Source: Mangrovibacillus cuniculi (GTDB lineage Bacteria > Bacillota > Bacilli > Bacillales > R1DC41). Taken from it: a DNA stretch of 64,000 nucleotides. Of this stretch, positions 16,098 to 24,503 are shown piece by piece. The stretch spans positions 392,501 through 456,500 of the forward strand of contig NZ_CP049742.1 of assembly GCF_015482585.1 (NCBI RefSeq). The letters are read 5' to 3'. How positions within the stretch are numbered: position 1 is the first letter of the stretch; the number at the start of each line of letters is the position of its first letter. The notes below the pieces were generated by a model, which did not search any database, was not told where the DNA came from, and saw only the letters and a program-made list of their open reading frames with translations. The position numbers were made by a program, and so were the translations under genes.

Positions 16098-17993
16098 ATG
16101 GACATTCTAAAAAAGATTGCACAATTCAGGGAAGAAGAACAGTCGCTACGTTGGGAAGGTACATTTGCTGAATATTTGGAGATTGTAAAAGAGAAACCTT
16201 ATGTAGCTCAGTCCGCTCATTCGCGAATCTACAATATGATCAAAGATGCTGGTGTCTATGAAGAAAATGGTGTGAAGCGCTATGAGTTCTTCGGTCAGCA
16301 GCTTTTCGGATTAGAAGAATCCTTAGAGCGTTTAGTGGAAGAATATTTCCACCCAGCTGCAAGAAGATTAGATGTTCGTAAACGTATCTTGCTTTTGATG
16401 GGTCCCGTTTCAGGTGGTAAATCAACTTTAGTAGCACTTTTGAAAAAAGGATTAGAGAATTATGCTAGAACGGACAACGGAGCAGTTTACGCGATTAAAG
16501 GATGTCCGATGCACGAAGATCCACTACATTTAATTCCGTCACACTTACGTAAAGACTTTTTTGACGAGTATGGTGTTCGAATTGAAGGGAACTTATCTCC
16601 GCTTAATACGATGCGATTAGAGCAAGAGTATGGAAATCGCATGGAAGATGTAGTAGTTGAGCGTATTTTCTTCTCAGAGGATAAACGTGTTGGTATTGGT
16701 ACATTTTCACCGTCTGATCCAAAGTCACAAGATATTGCTGACTTAACTGGTAGTATTGATTTCTCAACGATTGCACAGTTTGGTTCTGAGTCAGATCCAC
16801 GTGCTTACCGTTTTGACGGGGAGTTAAACAAAGCAAACAGAGGAATGATGGAATTCCAAGAGATGTTAAAATGTGATGAGAAATTTTTATGGCATCTATT
16901 ATCTCTGACGCAAGAAGGAAATTTTAAAGCGGGAAGATTCGCTTTAATCTCTGCGGATGAATTAGTGGTTGCTCATACGAATGAAACGGAGTATCGTTCG
17001 TTTATTTCTAATAAGAAAAACGAAGCATTGCATTCCCGTATTATCGTGATGCCAATGCCATACAATTTACGAGTATCACAAGAAGAGAAGATTTATGAAA
17101 AAATGATTGCTGAATCCGATGTAGCAAACGTTCATATCGCACCACACACGATGCGCGTTGCTGCAATGTTTACTATATTATCCCGCCTAAAAGAACCGAA
17201 GCGCGGTGACCTGGACTTAGTAAAGAAAATGCGACTATACGACGGGGAAGCGGTAGAAGGTTTTACGAGTGCGGATGTGAATGAAATGAAGAAAGAGTAT
17301 CAAGATGAGGGGATGAGTGGGATTGACCCTCGTTATGTCATCAATCGAATTTCCAGTACGATTATTCGTAAAGATGTGGCATCCATTAATGCGTTAGACG
17401 TTCTTCGCTCTTTAAAGGAAGGATTAGACCAACACGCATCCATCTCCAACGAACTTCGTGAACGCTATTTAAGTTTCATCTCGCTTGCAAGAAAAGAGTA
17501 CGACGATATAGCAAAGAAAGAAGTACAAAAGGCATTTGTTTACTCGTACGAAGAATCTGCTAAGACACTTATGGATAACTATCTGGATAATGTAGAGGCT
17601 TATTGTAATAAAAATAAACTTCGTGATCCTCTAACAGGAGAAGAACTGAATCCTGACGAGAAGTTAATGCGTTCGATTGAAGAGCAGATTGGTATTTCAG
17701 AAAATGCGAAGAAAGCTTTCCGAGAAGAGATTTTGATTCGAATTTCTGCTTATGCACGTAAAGGGAAACGCTTTGACTATCAATCTCATGATCGTCTTCG
17801 GGAAGCCATTCAAAAGAAATTGTTTGCGGATTTAAAAGATGTGGTGAAGATTACGACATCTACGAAAACACCTGATGAGCAGCAGTTGAAGAAGATGAAT
17901 GAAGTGGTTGCAAGGCTAGTAGATGAGCATGGATATAATTCTACAAGCGCAAATGATTTACTTCGTTACGTAGGTAGTCTATTAAATCGTTAA
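16098..17993 (+). CDS. prkA: PrkA, AAA+ ATPase of sporulation
   Basis: A 631-residue PrkA protein, the family once described as a serine kinase and now also reported as an ATP-dependent Lon-like protease. The Walker A motif GPVSGGKS spans residues 102-109; the PrkA AAA core occupies roughly the first 370 residues and the C-terminal PrkA domain the rest. GGAAGG precedes the ATG. PrkA/YeaG is functionally tied to YhbH/YeaH and SpoVR/YcgB in many bacteria; all three are in this window. A 48-codon gene follows, then yhbH. Confidence 0.96.
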   Translation: MDILKKIAQFREEEQSLRWEGTFAEYLEIVKEKPYVAQSAHSRIYNMIKDAGVYEENGVKRYEFFGQQLFGLEESLERLVEEYFHPAARRLDVRKRILLLMGPVSGGKSTLVALLKKGLENYARTDNGAVYAIKGCPMHEDPLHLIPSHLRKDFFDEYGVRIEGNLSPLNTMRLEQEYGNRMEDVVVERIFFSEDKRVGIGTFSPSDPKSQDIADLTGSIDFSTIAQFGSESDPRAYRFDGELNKANRGMMEFQEMLKCDEKFLWHLLSLTQEGNFKAGRFALISADELVVAHTNETEYRSFISNKKNEALHSRIIVMPMPYNLRVSQEEKIYEKMIAESDVANVHIAPHTMRVAAMFTILSRLKEPKRGDLDLVKKMRLYDGEAVEGFTSADVNEMKKEYQDEGMSGIDPRYVINRISSTIIRKDVASINALDVLRSLKEGLDQHASISNELRERYLSFISLARKEYDDIAKKEVQKAFVYSYEESAKTLMDNYLDNVEAYCNKNKLRDPLTGEELNPDEKLMRSIEEQIGISENAKKAFREEILIRISAYARKGKRFDYQSHDRLREAIQKKLFADLKDVVKITTSTKTPDEQQLKKMNEVVARLVDEHGYNSTSANDLLRYVGSLLNR

Positions 17994-18060
17994 GCGGTGA
18001 TTATCTCGGTAATTTTCGGTCATCCTATGAATAAACCAGCTTTTTAAGGAGGAATAACCG

Positions 18061-18207
18061 ATGAAGAAACGAGAAGAAATGTTTAACGGAAATATGACGA
18101 ATTCGTTTGAAGACATGGTTTGGCTTGGGAAGCAAATGGATCGATTACGTGACGAAGAACAGCTAGAGGAAGATGGAAGAATGGCTGATCCAGAACAATA
18201 TTCTTAA
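18061..18207 (+). CDS. Small acidic protein between prkA and yhbH (48 residues)
   Basis: A 48-codon reading frame with the near-perfect ribosome site TTAAGGAGGAATAACCG. The product starts MKKREEMFNGNMTNSFEDMVWLG and is polar, strongly acidic toward the C-terminus (RLRDEEQLEEDGRMADPEQYS) and probably helical. It lies 67 bp after prkA and is closed by its own terminator, so it is probably co-transcribed with prkA. I do not recognise a family. Co-expression with PrkA makes it a candidate adaptor or substrate, which is only inference. Confidence 0.8.
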   Translation: MKKREEMFNGNMTNSFEDMVWLGKQMDRLRDEEQLEEDGRMADPEQYS

Positions 18208-18213
18208 TAAATG

Positions 18214-18247
18214 GAAAGGTTGTCGATGCGGTTTTCGACAGCCTTTT
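18214..18247 (+). terminator. Terminator after the prkA operon
   Basis: Stem AAGGTTGTCGA / TCGACAGCCTT (one G-U) followed by TTTTT. Confidence 0.88.
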
Positions 18248-18453
18248 TCATTCTAATGATATATAGAAGGCTTGTCCAAGTTTGTGGGCTACTGCCTAAT
18301 TATCTAAATATTTAGTAAATAAATAATAGAACTTGCATAGGATAGAGATATAACCGACGCTTATACAATTCATATATGTATGGGCACACAACACTTTAAT
18401 TTATGCAACGTATAAAGAAATAGTGACACTAAATTGTATGGGAGGGGAAAAGA

Positions 18454-19626
18454 TTGACTAACCCAGAGAAGCCATTGTTTGTCCTATCAAAAGAAGATTG
18501 GTCCCTCCATCGCAAAGGTCATGATGATCAGCAACGTCATCAAGAAAAAGTGCAAGATGCCATCAAACAACAACTACCTGATTTGGTTACAGAAGAACGT
18601 ATCATTTTATCTAATGGAAAAGACATCGTGAAAATTCCCATTCGCTCATTAGATGAATATAAAATTCGTTATAGTGATGAAAAGAATAAACATGTCGGCC
18701 AAGGAAAAGGTGATAGTAAAGTTGGTGACGTGGTAGCGCGAGACGGTTCTCCACAAAAAGGTCAAGGTCAAGGACAGCAAGCAGGAGATAAAGCAGGGGA
18801 GGATTATTACGAAGCAGAAGTATCTTTAATGGAAATTGAAGAAGCGTTATTTTCCCAGCTAGCACTGCCAAAACTTGCTCGAAAAGAACGAGACGAAAAC
18901 AAAGTCGAACATATCGAGTTTAATGACATTCGAAAAACAGGCCTTATGGGGAACATTGATAAAAAGAAAACAATGCTAACAGCTTTTAGACGAAATGCAT
19001 TATCAGGCGAACCAAAATTTCATCCAATTATTCCAGAGGATTTGAAATTCAGAACGTGGACCGAAACGGTAAAACCGGAATCGAAAGCAGTTGTTTTAGC
19101 GATGATGGATACGAGTGGATCTATGGGGATGTGGGAGAAATACATGGCCCGAAGCTTCTTCTTCTGGATGACTCGATTCCTGCGCACCAAGTACGAAAAA
19201 GTAGAAATTGAATTCATTGCCCATCATACCGAAGCAAAAGTCGTTACAGAGGAAGACTTCTTCTCGAAAGGAGAGTCTGGGGGAACGATATGTTCATCCG
19301 CTTACCGCAAATCACTGGAATTAATCGATTCAAAATACTCTCCTGATCGCTACAACATTTACCCCGTCCACTTTTCCGATGGTGATAACTTAACTTCTGA
19401 CAATGCTAGATGTATTAAGCTAATTCAAGAACTCCTAACAATGAGTAACATGTTTTATTACGCAGAAGGTAATCAGTATAACCGCAACTCTACTTTAATG
19501 AACGCATACCGCAATCTTCAGCATGAAAGATTCCAATACTATGTATTAAAGCAAAAAGCAGATGTCTTTAACTCCTTAAAGTACTTTTTTAAACAAGACG
19601 AGGAGTCGACAGCGATGAATAGATAA
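18454..19626 (+). CDS. yhbH: Sporulation protein YhbH
   Basis: A 390-residue YhbH/YeaH family protein (DUF444) with a von Willebrand A-like domain: metal-site motif [27 protein letters not shown] in the middle, then THEAKVV...[17 protein letters not shown]. The N-terminal part is charged, with a Gly/Gln-rich stretch. Start is TTG with GGGAGGGG upstream. TATACAAT (18362-18369) resembles a sigma-E -10 but no good -35 is seen. B. subtilis yhbH is mother-cell expressed and needed for normal sporulation. It acts in the PrkA/SpoVR functional set. Confidence 0.94.
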   Translation: MTNPEKPLFVLSKEDWSLHRKGHDDQQRHQEKVQDAIKQQLPDLVTEERIILSNGKDIVKIPIRSLDEYKIRYSDEKNKHVGQGKGDSKVGDVVARDGSPQKGQGQGQQAGDKAGEDYYEAEVSLMEIEEALFSQLALPKLARKERDENKVEHIEFNDIRKTGLMGNIDKKKTMLTAFRRNALSGEPKFHPIIPEDLKFRTWTETVKPESKAVVLAMMDTSGSMGMWEKYMARSFFFWMTRFLRTKYEKVEIEFIAHHTEAKVVTEEDFFSKGESGGTICSSAYRKSLELIDSKYSPDRYNIYPVHFSDGDNLTSDNARCIKLIQELLTMSNMFYYAEGNQYNRNSTLMNAYRNLQHERFQYYVLKQKADVFNSLKYFFKQDEESTAMNR

Positions 19627-19635
19627 ATTCTTGGG

Positions 19636-19665
19636 AAAGGACTCCGAAAGTAGGGGTCTTTTTTG
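19636..19665 (+). terminator. Terminator of yhbH
   Basis: Stem AAGGACTCC / GGGGTCTT with a GAAAGTA loop, followed by T6. Confidence 0.75.
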
Positions 19666-19717
19666 TGTTGGTTGTAACAAATATTGGTAGGTTGTCGTCT
19701 AGAGTTTGGAATGAGTA

Positions 19718-20690
19718 AATCTTGCAGAGCACCTGATGAAGGAAAAGCATTGTCAGGTGTCCCATGAGAGCGTCTTGCGGATCACCTAAAGGGTTAAAAG
19801 TGATGTCAGGTGTTCCAGGAGAACGTCTTGCGGAACACCTAAAGGGTTAAAAGTGATGTCAGGTGTCCCGGGGGAGCGTCTTGCGGAGCACCTGAGGGGT
19901 TAAAAGTGATGTCAGGTGTTCCAGGAGAGCGTCTTGCGGAGCACCTGAGGGGTTAAAAGTGATGTCAGGTATTCCAGGAGAGCGTCTTGCGGAACACCTG
20001 AATGGTAGAAAGTGATGTCAAGTGTCCCAGGAGAACGTCTTGCGGAGCACCTGATGAAGGAAAAGCATTGTCAGATGACCTGCGAGAACATCCTGCGGAA
20101 TAGCAGAAGAGCAAATCCCGGCGTCAGGTATACCGCAGGAACGTCCCGCGGTATAGCAGAAGCGCAAATCCCGACGTCAGGTATACCGCAGGAGCGTCCC
20201 TCGGTATAGCAGAAGAGCAAATCCCGCCGTCAGGTATACCGCAGGAACGTCCCGCGGTATAGCAGAAGCACAAATCCCGTCGTCAGGTATACCAGAGGAG
20301 CGTCCCTCGGTATAGCAGAAGAGCAAATCCCGTCGTCAGGTATACCAGAGGAGTGTGCCGCGGTATAGCAGAAGAGCAAATCCCGTCGTCAGGTATACCA
20401 GAGGAGTGTGCCGCGGTATAGCAGAAGAGCAGATCCCGTCGTCAGGTATACCAGAGGAACGTGCCGCGGTATAGGAGAAGAGCAGATCCCGTAGTTAGGT
20501 ATACCGCAGGAGCGTGCCGCGGTATAGGAGAAGAGCAGATCCCGTCGTCAGGTATACCAGAGGAGCGTGCCGCGGTATAGCAGAAGAGCAAATCCCGTCG
20601 TCAGGTATACCGCAGGAGTGTCCCGCGGTATAGCAGAAGAGCAAATCCCGTCGTCAGGTATACCAGAGGAACTTGAACCCATAGTCAAAA
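19718..20690. repeat. Tandem palindrome array B (18 units of exactly 53 bp)
   Basis: The loop anchor (CGTC or variant) recurs at 19771 and every 53 bp to 20672, 17 intervals without a single net indel. The first six units have arms AGGTGTTCC / GGAGCACCT; the unit at 20089 is a hybrid; the remaining units have arms GTATACCGC (or TATACC) / GCGGTATA. The loop core AGRRCGTC is common to both. It lies between convergent yhbH and the acetate-transporter-like gene and has no coding potential. Confidence 0.97.
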
Positions 20691-20743
20691 CCGTCAAACC
20701 AGCACCACTCCAAACACAAAGCGTGCAGTCACAACTTTATTAA

Positions 20744-20778
20744 ACAAAAAAACCGCCTGCAAATGTACTTTGCAGACA
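20744..20778 (-). terminator. Terminator of the acetate-transporter-like gene
   Basis: On the minus strand, stem GTCTGCAAA / TTTGCAGGC, then T7. Confidence 0.85.
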
Positions 20779-20790
20779 GCTCATAACAAC

Positions 20791-21408
20791 TTACTTTTTA
20801 AAGATTCCGAATGGCTTACCAACTGGCAAGAACTCGCGGCCGAAATGAGTGTTTAACACAGCAGCAGCAGATCCATAGAAACTTAAGATTGCAATTAATA
20901 ACTCAGAGATTGCAGCCACCATATGGAAGAAGTGAGGAGCAATTCCGAAACTAGATAAAGATAAACCGATGAATAGGAAGTTGATTAGGAAGAAGATCGA
21001 GAATAATACCTTATGCGTTTCCATAGCACCGATTGTCATGTAGATCGTAAAGATTAGGTAACCAACGAACGCGACACCTAATTGGCTTGGATCAACTGCC
21101 GCCGCAGCTTCTTCACCGAATACACCGAATTGAATTAACCAAGACATTCCGACACCGAACCAGAATAATCCGAATGCACCGAAAGCAGTTGCTCCGAACG
21201 TGTTGTTATGTTTTGCATCTTGAATAGAAGCGATTAGCTGAGCTAGTCCTCCTAAGAAAAGCGCCCAAGGTAGAACGAAAGCTAGTCCATCTGTCCATCC
21301 TAATTTTTGGGATGACGCTACTAATGTTACCATCGCCAATCCGAATAGTCCGAATGCGGAAGGATCTGACGTTACAATTTTGACTGATTGTTGCTCAAGT
21401 TTAGACAC
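20791..21408 (-). CDS. GPR1/FUN34/YaaH family transporter (acetate uptake-like)
   Basis: A 205-residue membrane protein with about six hydrophobic spans, of the SatP/AceTr family that takes up acetate or succinate with protons. The N-terminal SDPSAFGLFGLAMVTLVAS corresponds to the family NPAPLGL motif and the C-terminal YGSAAAVLNTHFGREFLPVGKPFG is typical. GTG 21408 was chosen because TAAGGAGG lies upstream; the open frame continues to 21576 without a better start. It is divergent from the gene at 21575 and has a terminator before array B. Confidence 0.88.
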   Translation of the reverse strand: MSKLEQQSVKIVTSDPSAFGLFGLAMVTLVASSQKLGWTDGLAFVLPWALFLGGLAQLIASIQDAKHNNTFGATAFGAFGLFWFGVGMSWLIQFGVFGEEAAAAVDPSQLGVAFVGYLIFTIYMTIGAMETHKVLFSIFFLINFLFIGLSLSSFGIAPHFFHMVAAISELLIAILSFYGSAAAVLNTHFGREFLPVGKPFGIFKK

Positions 21409-21574
21409 AGTTGTTTTCCTCCTTAAAAAATCATACTGTACCACTTTACTCGATTCTTGTCGAAATTGGTAGAGGGTTTTGGAGATGTAAGCGAAATTTT
21501 CATTGTTACTTTTTTGGTAAGGGATCAAATGTTTCCACGTAATTGTAATATAATGGGTTAAAGGGGGAGTCTGC

Positions 21575-22150
21575 ATGCGAGTTTGTGTGAAGATAATTAC
21601 TATGGTGCTTCTATTGTTGTTGGTTCCGGTTTCGGTAATGGCTGCAATGGAGCCGACAGAGGTGGAAAAAATACATCAGGAAGCATCCATACAAGTAGAA
21701 GGAAAAGTTCTAGAAGATGCTTTCCATTCCTTTCAAGAGGAAAAGCAATTTCGAACGGCTAAAGTAGCAGTAACTAAGGTGATAAAAGGAGACGTAGAAG
21801 TAGGAGAAGTAATTCCTGTTCGTTATTTCTATGTGTCTAGTTATACAGCTAGAGAGTCTGAAGGTTTGGGAGCCTTAGTCTTGGTACCAGGTGATGAAAT
21901 TGAAATTTATTTAGAGAAAGAAAATGAGTATTTTACTCCTGTATTGCATGCCTACTCAGTCACAGTCTCAAAGATGGTGGAAGAAAGACCACTTCATGAA
22001 GATGTATCAGTCCTAAAGAAATGGAGCGTCTTTTATAGTGGCATACCAATGTGGCAAAAAGAAGTAGCTCTATCCGTCAGTTCCATCGTTGTGCTGCTGT
22101 CCCTACCTTTCATCATGTTAGGAATGAGTAGAAAAAAGAAATCTTATTAA
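21575..22150 (+). CDS. Hypothetical exported protein with C-terminal membrane anchor
   Basis: A 191-residue protein with a signal peptide (ITMVLLLLLVPVSVMAA, cleavage likely after AMA) and one C-terminal membrane span (EVALSVSSIVVLLSLPFIMLGM) followed by a basic tail (SRKKKSY), so a cell-surface protein with an extracellular middle domain. The middle contains FRTAKVAVTKVIKGDVEVGEVIPVRYFY, an arrangement seen in small beta-rich surface proteins. AAAGGGGGAG precedes the ATG. No family is recognised. The B12 riboswitch follows about 65 bp downstream. Confidence 0.75.
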   Translation: MRVCVKIITMVLLLLLVPVSVMAAMEPTEVEKIHQEASIQVEGKVLEDAFHSFQEEKQFRTAKVAVTKVIKGDVEVGEVIPVRYFYVSSYTARESEGLGALVLVPGDEIEIYLEKENEYFTPVLHAYSVTVSKMVEERPLHEDVSVLKKWSVFYSGIPMWQKEVALSVSSIVVLLSLPFIMLGMSRKKKSY

Positions 22151-22216
22151 CTCTGTTTCTTTTTTTGACAAAGTTCGCTATGATGAAATGGAGCGACAAA
22201 CTTCATAAGTAACAGA

Positions 22217-22425
22217 CAAAGGTGTTCCGAATTTTCGGACTTAAAAGGGAAGTTGGTGAAAATCCAGCGCGGTCCCGCCACTGTAAGTGTGAAGCAATGC
22301 CAAGTAAGTTCCACTGTAGCAAAATTGCTATGGGAAGGAGTTGGGATTGCTGCTTTAGCACGAGCCAGGAGACCTGCCTATTGTCTAGCACCAAGAGACC
22401 TACGAGGATAGGGTGGTGTGCGACG
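22217..22425 (+). ncRNA. Cobalamin (AdoCbl) riboswitch
   Basis: Hallmarks of the cobalamin aptamer appear in order: AAAAGGGAA, GGTGAAAATCC, GCGGTCCCGCCACTGTAA and GCCAGGAGACCTGCC. It precedes btuF. Downstream, the 10-bp hairpin AAGTGTTTTT / AAAAACGCTT (22453-22478) and the terminator at 22486 form a plausible expression platform, so transcription should stop when B12 is plentiful. Confidence 0.95.
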
Positions 22426-22485
22426 GACTTTTCGTATTTCCGCATGCACGCTTAAGTGTTTTTGCATAAAAACGCTTTCACTCCC

Positions 22486-22515
22486 AAACATCTCAGCGTA
22501 GAGGTGTTTTTTTAT
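22486..22515 (+). terminator. Riboswitch-controlled terminator
   Basis: Stem AAACATCTC / GAGGTGTTT around AGCGTA, then T7, 35 bp before the btuF start. Confidence 0.85.
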
Positions 22516-22549
22516 TGCTCAAAAATAGAGACAGACGGAGGAGAAAGAA

Positions 22550-23485
22550 ATGAAAAAGTGGTTGTTAACACCAATGCTTGCCTTGCTTTTAGCAGGGTGT
22601 CAAGACGAATCAGCAAAGGAGCCCGTGGAAAATGCAGAAGTACAGCAAGAGGAGAGTACTTCTTTTCCACTTACTGTGACGGATGCGTTAGGAAATGAAG
22701 TAACTTTGGAAGAAGATCCTGGACGCATTGTTTCCTTAGTGCCTAGTAACACAGAAATTTTATTTGCCGTTGGAGCTGGCGATGAGGTAGTTGGTGTTGG
22801 AGATGCAGATAATTATCCAGAGGAAGTTAAGTCTATTGATAAAATCGGTGGTCTAGAGCTGAACGTAGAGAAAATTATTTCATTAACTCCGGATTTAGTA
22901 ATAGCTCATGAGATGGTAGCTGGAACTTTTGAAGGAGCTTTAGAGCAATTAAGAAATGCTGGAATCACTGTATATACTGTGAATGACGCTATTTCAATTA
23001 GGGACGTACAGGATACCATAATAGATATAGGGAAACTAACTGCTGAAGAGGAAAATGCTAAAGAAGTTGTATCAAACATGAATGTAAAAATAGAAAATCT
23101 TCGTGTTAAAACTGCTTCTGTTGAAACTAAAAAGTCGGTATATGTAGAAATAGACTCAAGTCCTTTTTCCGTGGGAAGCGGAACACTTATGGATAACATG
23201 CTAAAAGAAATTAACGCGACAAACGTCTTAGGTGATCAAGAAGGATGGATTCAAGTAGACCCAGAATCGATTGTTTCCTTAAATCCAGAGGTAATCTTGT
23301 CTACATACGGAGAAGAGTCTGTTGCACAAATTAAAGACCGTAACGGATGGAACACGGTAACAGCTGTCGAAACAAATCAAGTTGCTGCAATCGATGGTGA
23401 TATTGCTACTCGCCCTGGTCCTCGTTTAGTAGATGCACTGGAACTTTTTGCAAAGGCCATCTATCCAGATGCATTCCAAGAGTAA
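22550..23485 (+). CDS. btuF: Corrinoid ABC transporter substrate-binding lipoprotein BtuF
   Basis: A 311-residue extracellular B12-binding protein. The leader MKKWLLTPMLALLLAGC gives a lipobox with Cys17 as anchor. The periplasmic-binding fold typical of iron/B12 carriers opens with PLTVTDALGNEVTLEEDPGRIVSLVPSNTEILFAVGAGDEVVGV. GGAGGAG precedes the ATG. Control by the cobalamin riboswitch identifies the ligand as a corrinoid rather than a siderophore. It overlaps the next gene slightly. Confidence 0.93.
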   Translation: MKKWLLTPMLALLLAGCQDESAKEPVENAEVQQEESTSFPLTVTDALGNEVTLEEDPGRIVSLVPSNTEILFAVGAGDEVVGVGDADNYPEEVKSIDKIGGLELNVEKIISLTPDLVIAHEMVAGTFEGALEQLRNAGITVYTVNDAISIRDVQDTIIDIGKLTAEEENAKEVVSNMNVKIENLRVKTASVETKKSVYVEIDSSPFSVGSGTLMDNMLKEINATNVLGDQEGWIQVDPESIVSLNPEVILSTYGEESVAQIKDRNGWNTVTAVETNQVAAIDGDIATRPGPRLVDALELFAKAIYPDAFQE

Positions 23486-24503
23486 CGTTCCTGTCACGTA
23501 TATAGGAGCCGCCATTTTTCTTTTGGCGGCTTTTTTCTTCAGCTTATCGATTGGTTCCGTCACCATTTCATTAAATGATATTAGTGCGACATTTCTTCAT
23601 AGTTGGTTTGGATTAGGTCAACCAGTAGATGCACAAACAGCAGCTATTATTTTAAATATTCGACTGCCTCGAGTTGTATTGGCTTGTCTAGTAGGGATGT
23701 CTCTTTCTCTTGCTGGAGCTAGTTTACAAGGGTTACTAAGAAATCCACTTGCTGACCCATATACGCTAGGAATTTCATCGGGTGCATCACTTGGCGCCGT
23801 GTTAACACTTTCTTTCGCATGGACTATTCCAGGGTTAGCAATTTTTTCACTGCCTATTATTAGTGCTACCTTTGCTTTTATTACATTAATTTTAGTCATT
23901 CTTTTCACGAATACATTTGACCGCTCTATGCGTGTCGAGTCGTTAATTTTAACAGGCATCATCACTAGCTCTTTCCTAGGTGCTATTATGTCCCTAGTTA
24001 TTGCTTTATCCGGAGAAGAGTTAAGGCAAATTATCGGATGGCTTCTTGGCAGTGTATCCATGAGAGGTTGGTCATACACACTCATGCTTTTACCGTTCTT
24101 TTTGTTGGCCTCTATTCTCTTACTCTGGCAAGTAAATGAATTAAATGCACTGGCGCACGGAGAAAATCGAGCGCATCATTTAGGAGTAAATGTAAAAAGG
24201 AGTAAGTGGATTGTATTAACTGCTGCTTCTGTTTTAGCAGGGGTGGCAGTATCTGTATCTGGAACAATTGGGTTTGTAGGACTCGTCATTCCTCATTTAG
24301 TTCGACTAATCACTGGGGCAAATCATCGCCATGTACTGCCTTTGTCTGTAATTATTGGAGGAGGATACCTCATGCTTGCAGATCTCTTTGCAAGAACCGT
24401 CATCTCTCCTACTGAACTACCAATTGGTGTGGTTACTGCATTAATTGGTGCGCCTGTCTTCGGTTTGCTAGTTTACGCTCGAGCAAGGAGGAATAGAAGT
24501 TGA
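23469..24503 (+). CDS. btuC: Corrinoid ABC transporter permease BtuC
   Basis: FecCD/BtuC-family permease with about ten membrane spans. Family motifs include IRLPRVVLACLVGMSLSLAGASLQGLLRNPLADPYTLGISSGASLGAVL and GFVGLVIPHLVRLITG...LPLSVIIGG. The ATG at 23469 gives 344 residues and overlaps btuF by 17 nt; an upstream ATG at 23433 would overlap more. Neither has a strong ribosome site, which suggests coupling to btuF translation. Its stop overlaps the next start (TTGA). Confidence 0.92.
   Translation: MHSKSNVPVTYIGAAIFLLAAFFFSLSIGSVTISLNDISATFLHSWFGLGQPVDAQTAAIILNIRLPRVVLACLVGMSLSLAGASLQGLLRNPLADPYTLGISSGASLGAVLTLSFAWTIPGLAIFSLPIISATFAFITLILVILFTNTFDRSMRVESLILTGIITSSFLGAIMSLVIALSGEELRQIIGWLLGSVSMRGWSYTLMLLPFFLLASILLLWQVNELNALAHGENRAHHLGVNVKRSKWIVLTAASVLAGVAVSVSGTIGFVGLVIPHLVRLITGANHRHVLPLSVIIGGGYLMLADLFARTVISPTELPIGVVTALIGAPVFGLLVYARARRNRS

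Noticed and set aside
19718-20690. CRISPR array
   Set aside because: The segments between conserved cores are themselves conserved repeats rather than unique spacers, and no cas genes are present.
22222-22698. Two plus-strand frames upstream of and overlapping btuF
   Set aside because: They lie in the cobalamin riboswitch and leader or in a shifted frame of btuF.
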